A stretch of 25,980 nucleotides of DNA from JAUVUV01 sp964548275. Its GTDB lineage: Bacteria; Gemmatimonadota; Glassbacteria; GWA2-58-10. A program made the position numbers and the translations under genes. The stretch lies in the NCBI GenBank assembly GCA_964548275.1, contig CAZJQI010000061.1, positions 1-25,980 of the forward strand, read 5' to 3'. The notes under the pieces are model-generated. The model was not told the origin of the DNA. It was given only the letters and a program-made list of their open reading frames with translations, and ran no database searches. The stretch's first letter is position 1, and each line of letters starts with the position of its first letter. Positions 15,656 to 22,471 of the stretch are shown here, piece after piece.

Positions 15656-16681
15656 TCAGGCTGCATTCGCCGTCCGGCCGTTCTTTTTTCGTTTGATCGA
15701 ATGCGCTCTGAAATACTCTTTGACTATAGATGGCAAAGACTTGTCCAGGTAGCTGCGGATCGACACGTAGCAGGCGCCGCAGTCATTGTTCGGAACGAAA
15801 GTGCGCTTGATTTCGCGAAGCGAGGTATACTCCTTATCGTGCATGGAGCAAGGCTTGAGATAACCCTCCGGAGTAACCACCAGGAAATGGTGCCCGGCGC
15901 TGCAGGGTTTGATCTCGCCGTATTTGAAAAAGTCGAATGTGCCCTCGATGTTGAAATCCGCGTTTTGAATGAGTCCGCAGTTAATTTCCTTGTAAGACCT
16001 TAACTCGTCAAGCTGGGCGCGGAGTTTTTTCAGGTTTTCGGGGGATTCGATAGTATAACTGCGTTCACCAGTACGCAGCACTGAATAGGCACTGAAAGAG
16101 ATTGAAACTCCCCATCGTTCGGCCGTGCGCGTCAGATCCATGATATACGGCATGTTCTCCCTGGTGATCGCGCTGTTGAGCACGATATCATCATGCCCGA
16201 GAGCGGCGAGTTTTGGAATCAGGGTATCCAGATGATTAAAAAGGCCCTTAAATCTCCGCCACTGGTCATGGCGCTCATCCGGGAAACAGAGGGAGACCGA
16301 AAGATGGTCCATTCCAGCCTCCCTGAGCGCGAGATATTTTTCCTCGGTGAGAAGGGAGCCGTTGGTCACCACAATCAGGTACGGGGTGCTGCAGCCTTTA
16401 GGCTTGATCGCCCTCATTACCTCGGTCAAATCATCCCGCAACAGAGGCTCCCCGCCTGAGATCTGGACGATCACCGGTTTGAGCGTGCGCATCAGGCGCC
16501 TGTAATCGGCCGGGGCGATCCGCTTTTCATCCTTGACAATACCGCCCATGTCGCAGTGATGGCAGTTCGCATTGCAGGAATAGGTCATCTCGAATGAAAC
16601 CACTGTGGGATAGCCGAGCAGATATGCCGGAATACCCTTGCTCAAAATACCCACGGTTTCTCTCTTGGTGAGCTTTTTCAT
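15656..16681 (-). CDS. Radical SAM enzyme with SPASM-like C-terminus
   Basis: The 341-residue protein binds the radical SAM Fe4S4 cluster through CNANCHHC (Cys36, Cys40, Cys43). It has the SAM-binding GGEPLL motif at about 76-81 and a VTNGSLL strand. The C-terminal part has further cysteines in KPCSAGHHFL, LKPCSMHD and NDCGACYVS, the layout of a twitch/SPASM auxiliary cluster used by enzymes that modify peptides, proteins or small metabolites. A basic tail (IKRKKNGR) ends it. The substrate is unknown. It begins 12 bp after the ABC ATPase gene, with AAAGGA at good spacing from its ATG, and its 3' end abuts the LolA-like gene, so it is firmly in that operon. Confidence 0.87.
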   Translation of the reverse strand: MKKLTKRETVGILSKGIPAYLLGYPTVVSFEMTYSCNANCHHCDMGGIVKDEKRIAPADYRRLMRTLKPVIVQISGGEPLLRDDLTEVMRAIKPKGCSTPYLIVVTNGSLLTEEKYLALREAGMDHLSVSLCFPDERHDQWRRFKGLFNHLDTLIPKLAALGHDDIVLNSAITRENMPYIMDLTRTAERWGVSISFSAYSVLRTGERSYTIESPENLKKLRAQLDELRSYKEINCGLIQNADFNIEGTFDFFKYGEIKPCSAGHHFLVVTPEGYLKPCSMHDKEYTSLREIKRTFVPNNDCGACYVSIRSYLDKSLPSIVKEYFRAHSIKRKKNGRTANAA

Positions 16682-16693
16682 CTAAACGATCCT

Positions 16694-17392
16694 TTACTCT
16701 TGGATCAGGCCATCCACGAGATTCAAAGTTCTGTCGCCCTGCTGGGCGACAGTTGGATCATGGGTGACCATGATTATTGTCTGCTTACGCTCGCTGTGCA
16801 ATCTGGTGAAAATATCCAGGATTTTCAAGGTATTTTCACGGTCCAGACTGCCGGTTGGCTCATCGGCAAGCAGGATTGACGGTCTGCGGACCAAGGAGCG
16901 TGCTATTGCAACCCTCTGCTGCTCTCCTATCGACAACTCGCTCGGGCGGTGGTTCATTTTAGCGCCCAATCCAACCAGGCGTAGCAGCTTCTCGGGAGAA
17001 GCGGGGTCCCGTTTACCGTTTCCATTGGAAAACAAGGTCAATTTCAGCGCAATGAAAACGTTCTCGAGGGCCGTCAGTGTAGGTAAAAGGTTAAATCTTT
17101 GAAAAACGAAACCGATCTTTTCATACCTCAGCCGTGTAATCTTGCTGTCTATCTGGTTGGTCAGTTCGCAACCATCGAGCCAGATGCGCCCCGAAGTCGG
17201 ATGGGTCAACCCTCCCAGCAGGTAAAGCAAAGTGGACTTGCCAGAGCCGGAAGGGCCCATCAGAGAAAAAAATTCTCCATGGGGAACGCTGAACGATATT
17301 TCTTTTAGGACACGGCTGGTGGTGTTACCAATTGTATAGTCTTTACAGAGACCTTGAACCAGGACGGCCTTGTTTTCACTTCCTTGAGATAT
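16694..17392 (-). CDS. LolD/MacB-type ABC transporter ATP-binding protein (apparent ATA start)
   Basis: The open frame encodes all ABC ATPase motifs: Walker A GPSGSGKST, Q-loop in GFVFQRFNLLP, signature LSIGEQQR (second Gly replaced by Ile), Walker B ILLADEPTG, D-loop SLD and H-loop VTHD. The nearest ATG (17260) begins right at Walker A and would remove the first beta-strands. The frame continues upstream with family-like sequence (KAVLVQGLCKDYT...RVLKEISFSVPHGEFFSL) and contains no ATG, GTG or TTG before the upstream stop. AGGAG lies six bases before an ATA codon at 17390-17392, giving 232 residues, the normal length for LolD/MacB ATPases. The start is therefore probably AUA, or ATG altered by mutation or sequencing error. 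The protein would energise an inner-membrane permease of the LolCE/MacB type, which is not encoded nearby. Confidence 0.83.
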   Translation of the reverse strand: MSQGSENKAVLVQGLCKDYTIGNTTSRVLKEISFSVPHGEFFSLMGPSGSGKSTLLYLLGGLTHPTSGRIWLDGCELTNQIDSKITRLRYEKIGFVFQRFNLLPTLTALENVFIALKLTLFSNGNGKRDPASPEKLLRLVGLGAKMNHRPSELSIGEQQRVAIARSLVRRPSILLADEPTGSLDRENTLKILDIFTRLHSERKQTIIMVTHDPTVAQQGDRTLNLVDGLIQE

Positions 17393-17489
17393 AAAGAACT
17401 CCTGGTAATGATATGAATTGGAAAACGGTGAGCCTGCACGGTAAGGCTTTTAAAAGCCTGTAATCTTAAAGACACTCGTCTTTCATGAT

Positions 17490-17518
17490 AGTATAGTACC
17501 TGGGGATAAAGCTGTCAA
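17490..17518 (-). promoter_or_regulatory. Near-consensus sigma-70 promoter of the ABC/radical SAM/LolA operon
   Basis: On the minus strand TTGACA (17513-17518) and TATACT (17490-17495) are separated by exactly 17 bases. It lies about 95 bp upstream of the proposed ATA start of the ABC ATPase and downstream of the lytic transglycosylase stop codon. Confidence 0.8.
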
Positions 17519-17560
17519 GAAATTAGTGCTTTGATACTTTCTGTCAATTCTTCGGTTTGC

Positions 17561-19900
17561 TTAATTAACTTTTGAATAGGCTAAAAGTCTCCAGGAAAAA
17601 AGATTTTCCTCCTCCCCGTTTAATTCCTGGTAGCGCCAGAAATTGGTCAATACCTGGATGTTATAGTGGCAGGTCTCTTCCAGTGGAATCAGTTCAATAA
17701 ACAGGTCGAGATCAAAATCATCCGAGCCTTTCGGGTGAGAACGCTCCAGCCAGGCGGGAAGATTTCGTGGATCGGCATTGTAACTGCTTATTGCCAGGGC
17801 GATATTTCCATTGTATTTCGATAGATTGTTGGCCAGGAATTTCACGCCCAGCTTAATATTGATCTGTGAGTTGTAAAGTCGAGAAGTTGTTATTCTTCCC
17901 AGTCCCATACCGCTGGCCAGCCTTCGTCCTAGCGAGGGCAAAAGCTGCATCAGGCCCACCGCGCCGGCGTGGCTGCGAGCCCGCGGGTTGAAATTGGACT
18001 CCTGGCGAATCACTGCGGTGATAAGTTCGAAAGGAATGCCCCTTTTTCTACCCTCTTCTTTTATTGTTTCCACATTGTCTTCTGGGTTCAGGTAGGCGAT
18101 CTGCCAGAAATTTTCTGGCAGATTCCTCCCGCCGCTTTGAAGGATCCGGCTGAACGGGCCCCTGAAATTCCGAAGTACATAGTGATACCAGCCGGCAAGC
18201 AGAAAATTTTCGTGATAGCGAAAACGCAGTAAAAGATCTTCCGAAATCGAGGCGACGCCGTGGGTATAAATGTAGGCCGCCTCGGAAAAAAAGCCGAGCG
18301 ACTGCCAATTTTCGGCTTGCTCATTAATAATTCTGCCTTCAGGGGTGAATCTGTCCGGAAAGCTGGGCAAACTGATCAACGGAAGTTCGGCTATCCATTT
18401 CGGGAGCAAGGGACCGACAAGTCCGTTTTTCAATAATCTCGCCCGGATTCCGTGATACGTGTACGGATATAAGCGGGACAGGGAGGTGAATACTCTGGCT
18501 GCCGAGGAGCTATCCCCGAGCACCAGGTAGGATTTACCCAGAAAAAGCATCCCCCGGCTCCAGCTTTCACGGTCGCCACCGCTCCTTTTCTCCACCGGGG
18601 CAAGCACTTTCACTGCCTGACTGTAACGACCATCATGGTAATTAATTAACCCCGCGTAAGACCTGATCCTGACCTCTGTCAACGAATCGGGGCCTTGCGC
18701 AAAAAGGGAATTCAGCCGGGCGAGGGTCTGGCTGAAGTTGTCGGTTTCCAACAGGGACAATCCCGCGAACAGACCGGTTTCAAAGTGGCACCTCGATCCG
18801 GGAAACAGCTCTGCAGCAGTTGAATCCGCTGCTCTGACCCTCGTGAAATATTTATTTGCGTACGAGGCGTACCGCTTGCTGACCCGTCTGCGCGAGCTGC
18901 TTTTGGTTCGCTTCCAGGTGTTGTCGTTTTTCCGGGCGATAGCCTGGCTTTTCTTGCCGCAGCGGTAATTGAATTCAGCCCGAAGAATCAGAGCTCCGGG
19001 CAGGCAAGCACTGTGCGGGAAGTCTCTGGTAAACCGGTTGAAATATTTCTCAAACAGGTCGGAATGGCGAAAATTGCGTGAAAGAGAGCGCTGAGGAAAA
19101 CCGCGGTTTGTGTTCTTGAATATCTGCAGGTATGCCAACTCGCTTTCCGGTGAGGTTGGAAAACGTTCGATCAGCCTGACAAGCGCCGAATGGCCGTTCA
19201 GTCCCTGCGATCTGCCCCAGGCCAGGATCTGCTGCGGGGTCAATTCCAGAGCTCCGGCATTGCCGAGATTATTCACCAGACGGTAACCTTCCACTGCCTG
19301 ACTGCTTTCAGGAGCATCCCGCCAGAGTGTTTCGAAACACTCCCTGGCCAGCGGATAATTTTTCTCCAGCAGCAGTCTGGAGCCACTCAAAAGAAGCAGC
19401 CTTCGTATGAAACGGCTTAACGGGTAGTTTCTCCTGAACGAGAGCGAGGCCTGGTACAACTGCGTACCGTCATTGCAGAACCGAGCCACCAGTCGGGCGC
19501 ATTTTCCATATGATTCGGAGAAAGGGAATTGCCCCTGCAAGGTGGCGAACTCATCTGCGGCGCGCCGGTAATCACCGAGAAAGGGTGGATTGGCTCTTTC
19601 GATCCCGGCAAAACCGGGAGCGGTTTTGATCATTCGGTCGATATACTCATCTTCAAGGTCCATCGCCCTTTGTTGAAAGGCAACGGCCCGGGCCAACCGT
19701 GCAACCGACTCTGTCCCGGCGGCACCCGAGAGGCGGATAACCTCGGCGTAGATTTTCCTTCGCACAGCAGGCGGTGCACCGAAACTCTCCTGAAGGGTGG
19801 TGAGCGGGTCTTTTGCACTGGTAAGCTCGAAAGTGTCGAGGGCAAAAAACGAGGCAAAAACCAGCAGGCAGTGATGAAGAGAAATATTTATTTTAAACAT
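17561..19900 (-). CDS. Slt-type soluble lytic murein transglycosylase
   Basis: The roughly 779-residue protein has a signal peptide (ISLHHCLLVFASFFALDT). A long alpha-helical region with TPR-like repeats runs from about 60 to 590, and a C-terminal SLT lysozyme-like domain carries the catalytic glutamate in AVIRQESNFNPRARS (about residue 633), then GAVGLMQLLPSLG, and SSYNADPRNLPAWL. Such enzymes cleave the MurNAc-GlcNAc bond of peptidoglycan to give 1,6-anhydro-MurNAc. It is longer than E. coli Slt70 (about 620 mature residues). The ATG at 19900 is used here. A TTG at 19912 is in frame, and neither has a strong ribosome binding site. It lies 58 bp downstream of the inositol-monophosphatase-family gene, presumably in the same transcript. 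Confidence 0.88.
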   Translation of the reverse strand: MFKINISLHHCLLVFASFFALDTFELTSAKDPLTTLQESFGAPPAVRRKIYAEVIRLSGAAGTESVARLARAVAFQQRAMDLEDEYIDRMIKTAPGFAGIERANPPFLGDYRRAADEFATLQGQFPFSESYGKCARLVARFCNDGTQLYQASLSFRRNYPLSRFIRRLLLLSGSRLLLEKNYPLARECFETLWRDAPESSQAVEGYRLVNNLGNAGALELTPQQILAWGRSQGLNGHSALVRLIERFPTSPESELAYLQIFKNTNRGFPQRSLSRNFRHSDLFEKYFNRFTRDFPHSACLPGALILRAEFNYRCGKKSQAIARKNDNTWKRTKSSSRRRVSKRYASYANKYFTRVRAADSTAAELFPGSRCHFETGLFAGLSLLETDNFSQTLARLNSLFAQGPDSLTEVRIRSYAGLINYHDGRYSQAVKVLAPVEKRSGGDRESWSRGMLFLGKSYLVLGDSSSAARVFTSLSRLYPYTYHGIRARLLKNGLVGPLLPKWIAELPLISLPSFPDRFTPEGRIINEQAENWQSLGFFSEAAYIYTHGVASISEDLLLRFRYHENFLLAGWYHYVLRNFRGPFSRILQSGGRNLPENFWQIAYLNPEDNVETIKEEGRKRGIPFELITAVIRQESNFNPRARSHAGAVGLMQLLPSLGRRLASGMGLGRITTSRLYNSQINIKLGVKFLANNLSKYNGNIALAISSYNADPRNLPAWLERSHPKGSDDFDLDLFIELIPLEETCHYNIQVLTNFWRYQELNGEEENLFSWRLLAYSKVN

Positions 19901-19958
19901 AAAACAGGCCAAGTTATTTCCGAAAAATTATTCAAATCATTCGCCGCCGAGGCTGCAA

Positions 19959-20765
19959 CTATGACAGAAAAGAAAGCATTTGCCGGTGAAGTTCTTCCGT
20001 GCCTACGGCCAGGATCGACTTACTGGATAGCGGATCAAATTTTTCTCCATTGAAATCAGTAGCCACGCCACCGGCTTCGCATACCATGAGATAGCCGGCA
20101 ATCGTATCCCAGGGGCTCAGGTTTTCCTCCCAGAACCCGTCAAACCTTCCCGCTGCCAGGCAGGCCAGATCGTAAGCCGCCGAGCCGTCCCGGCGCACTG
20201 CGAAACTTTCACCGAGAAACTTTGCGAAACGCTTCAAATTGCGTTCGAGTACTCCGGGCTGGCGCAGGTTATAAGGAAACCCGGTTACCAGAAATGAGTT
20301 TTCCAGACTTGTTACTTTCTTTGAAATTTTTATCCGATGTCCGTTCAAAAAAGCTCCACCACCTGCAGTGGCTGTAAACATTTCCCTTGTGGCCGGCTGG
20401 TAGATCACCCCAAGCAATGTGCTTCCCTTGTGCTCCAGCGCGATAGAGACTGTGAAGCAGGGATAACCGTGGGCGTAATTCGTGGTGCCGTCGACAGGAT
20501 CGATCACCCAGCGGAACTGGGAGATTCCTTCCGGTGTGGTCTGTTCCTCGGCCAGAAAGTCGTGATCCGGGAACTCCTTTCTAATTCCACTCACCAGGAA
20601 CTCCTCCACCTTGCGATCAAGTTCGGTCACTGGATTTATCTCGCCTTTCAGTTCGATCTCGAGGCCGGCTCCCAGGCTTTCCATCAGTATTCCACCAGCC
20701 TTCCGGGCAAGTTTGACAGCAAGCCCGGCTCCCTTTTCTACAATTTGCTGCACTTTCCCCCGCAA
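19959..20765 (-). CDS. Inositol monophosphatase-family phosphatase (SuhB-like)
   Basis: The 268-residue protein has the lithium-sensitive Mg2+-dependent phosphatase motifs: FLAEEQ (Glu73, Glu74), WVIDPVDGTTNYAHG (Asp89, Asp92) and SPWDTIAG (Asp220) for three-metal catalysis. Likely substrates are inositol-1-phosphate or a related sugar phosphate. Some family members dephosphorylate 3'-phosphoadenosine-5'-phosphate or fructose-1,6-bisphosphate. I place the start at a TTG (20763-20765) because AGGGGAG lies six bases upstream and the length fits the family. A start at 20840 would translate the dispersed palindrome into an artificial MRRDTARRVPT leader. The promoter at 20939-20966 lies beyond the repeat, so the repeat is in the mRNA leader. 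Confidence 0.87.
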   Translation of the reverse strand: MRGKVQQIVEKGAGLAVKLARKAGGILMESLGAGLEIELKGEINPVTELDRKVEEFLVSGIRKEFPDHDFLAEEQTTPEGISQFRWVIDPVDGTTNYAHGYPCFTVSIALEHKGSTLLGVIYQPATREMFTATAGGGAFLNGHRIKISKKVTSLENSFLVTGFPYNLRQPGVLERNLKRFAKFLGESFAVRRDGSAAYDLACLAAGRFDGFWEENLSPWDTIAGYLMVCEAGGVATDFNGEKFDPLSSKSILAVGTEELHRQMLSFLS

Positions 20766-20808
20766 CGAAAACTCCCCTAAATTTAAAACTGTGTTGATAA
20801 ATCGATAA

Positions 20809-20836
20809 GTAGGGACACGGCGCGCCGTGTCCCTAC
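20809..20836. repeat. 28-bp perfect palindrome in element copy 2
   Basis: It is identical to the palindrome at 1769-1796 (half-site GTAGGGACACGGCG). As RNA it would form a very stable 12-14 bp hairpin about 45 bases upstream of the phosphatase start codon. Confidence 0.85.
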
Positions 20837-20925
20837 GCAAGTGATCGTTTATTAAACAGTTTTAATTCAACCCGGACATTGTTTCGTTTTTCTACAAAAG
20901 AAATCGATGAAATTTCAACACCCTT
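20809..20925 (-). repeat. 118-bp dispersed element, copy 2 (inverted)
   Basis: This is the reverse complement of 1679-1796 with three substitutions and a one-base deletion. Its gene-proximal edge is the 28-bp palindrome at 20809-20836, and similarity stops sharply there. It lies between the putative promoter and the start codon of the phosphatase gene, so it would be transcribed as part of the leader. Confidence 0.85.
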
Positions 20926-20938
20926 TTAAAGGCGTTAA

Positions 20939-20966
20939 AATATATTTACGAGGACATCTTTGTCAA
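20939..20966 (-). promoter_or_regulatory. Putative promoter of the phosphatase/lytic transglycosylase operon
   Basis: On the minus strand TTGACA (20961-20966) is followed after 16 bases by TATATT (20939-20944). It sits immediately upstream of the dispersed element and points toward the phosphatase gene. Confidence 0.6.
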
Positions 20967-21069
20967 GCAGCACATGGGAAAAGATTCATGTGCGAATTGC
21001 GGCTTGTCCACTGATTATTCCTTTGTTAACTTGAAAGGGACAAACCAGTTTCACTGTCGGAGAGAACCA

Positions 21070-22293
21070 TTGAAACTCCTATATTACCTGATATCTTCGA
21101 TTCTTATCGCTTCCGGGTGCCGGGCAAGCGGAAATGAGCAAAGTTCCGGTGGGCTGCCAGAAGTGCTCAGCGGGCTGGATGTACTTGTCGCAAAACGTTT
21201 CGCGCCGCTGGAAGGTGCAAAAGTAGGCGTGATTACCAACTACACGGGCGTTGACCGGCGCGGGCAGTCAATCATAGAACTTTTCGCCAGCAGCGATGAA
21301 TTTCAGCTTGAGGCTATTTTCAGCCCTGAACACGGTCTGAAAGGAATTATCGAGGGCGAATATTCATCGCAGCGCTTCGAAAACAACGGCATTCCAGTTT
21401 ACAGCCTCTATGGCAGGGTACGCAAGCCCAGGCCGGAGTGGCTGCGCGGGCTGGATGCGCTGGTATTTGATATCCAGGATATCGGCACCCGCTTCTACAC
21501 CTACATTACTACCATGTCTCTCTGTATGCAGGCCGCGGCCGAGCAGGAAATCAGGTTCTACGTGCTCGACCGGCCTAACCCGGTGAGCGGGCTGGCAGTC
21601 GAGGGGCCGGTGGTCGAAAAAGAACTCCAGGGGAATTTTATCGCTTACTACCCGATTCCGGTGCGGCACGGCATGACTGTGGGCGAACTGGCGCTGTTGT
21701 TCAACGAGGAGTTCGGCATTGGTGCATGTCTTGAGGTGATACGGATGCAGGGCTGGCGGCGCGCGATGTATTACGACGATACGGGGATGAAGTGGATCAA
21801 TCCCTCGCCGAACATGAGGACTCTCGATGCGGCGATACTTTACCCGGGTTTAGGTATCACGGAAGCTGCCAATTTTTCAGTGGGACGGGGTACGGATTTC
21901 CCGTTCGAAATCTACGGTGCGCCTTACGTGGACGGCAGGCTGCTGGCGCGGGAGTTGAACTCTGCTGGTGTGGCCGGCATCGAGTTCAGGGACACGGTTT
22001 TCACTCCAGCCTCGCACAAGTTCGAGGGCATACGCTGTGGGGGAGTGCGTGCCGCGATCACAGCCAGAGACAGCCTGCAAACTCTCAAGGCCGGCATGCA
22101 TCTTTTGAGCGCTCTTTCCCGCCTCTATCCCGATACATTCGACATGAGCCGCATAGACCGCTGGATCGGCAGGGGCGATGTAAAAAAGAGGCTCGCTGCT
22201 GGTGAGCCGGTCGAGCTGATCATGGCAAGCTGGAACCGGGAGCTGGAAGAGTTTAAAAAGGTGCGCAAAAAGTATCTTCTTTACGAAAATTGA
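21070..22293 (+). CDS. DUF1343/NamZ-like exo-beta-N-acetylmuramidase lipoprotein (GH171)
   Basis: The 407-residue product starts with a lipoprotein signal (LLYYLISSILIASGC, Cys17). The DUF1343 signatures follow: KVGVITNYTGVDRRG, FSPEHGLKG (about residues 84-92), DALVFDIQDIGTRFYTY, YVLDRPNPVSGLAVEGPV, MKWINPSPNMRTLDAAILYPG and SVGRGTDFPFEIYGAPY. The characterised member NamZ removes terminal MurNAc from peptidoglycan fragments. TTG at 21070 is chosen because GGAG lies seven bases upstream and it places the signal at the N-terminus. An ORF start at 20974 would add an unrelated Cys-containing tail. It is divergent from the phosphatase/lytic transglycosylase operon, so murein turnover functions flank this intergenic region. 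Confidence 0.88.
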   Translation: MKLLYYLISSILIASGCRASGNEQSSGGLPEVLSGLDVLVAKRFAPLEGAKVGVITNYTGVDRRGQSIIELFASSDEFQLEAIFSPEHGLKGIIEGEYSSQRFENNGIPVYSLYGRVRKPRPEWLRGLDALVFDIQDIGTRFYTYITTMSLCMQAAAEQEIRFYVLDRPNPVSGLAVEGPVVEKELQGNFIAYYPIPVRHGMTVGELALLFNEEFGIGACLEVIRMQGWRRAMYYDDTGMKWINPSPNMRTLDAAILYPGLGITEAANFSVGRGTDFPFEIYGAPYVDGRLLARELNSAGVAGIEFRDTVFTPASHKFEGIRCGGVRAAITARDSLQTLKAGMHLLSALSRLYPDTFDMSRIDRWIGRGDVKKRLAAGEPVELIMASWNRELEEFKKVRKKYLLYEN

Positions 22294-22471
22294 GATATTT
22301 AGGGAACCAATACCCCAATATAACTTTGGAAATCTACATCAATACGATTCAATTCCTCCATGCCTATTTAACACGTATTAATGGAATAAAATTTGCTTCT
22401 GTCACCAGTCGGGTCCGCCTGAGTTGCTTTCTAAATAATTTGAACAGACCTTTTCCCTTCACGAAAACATA

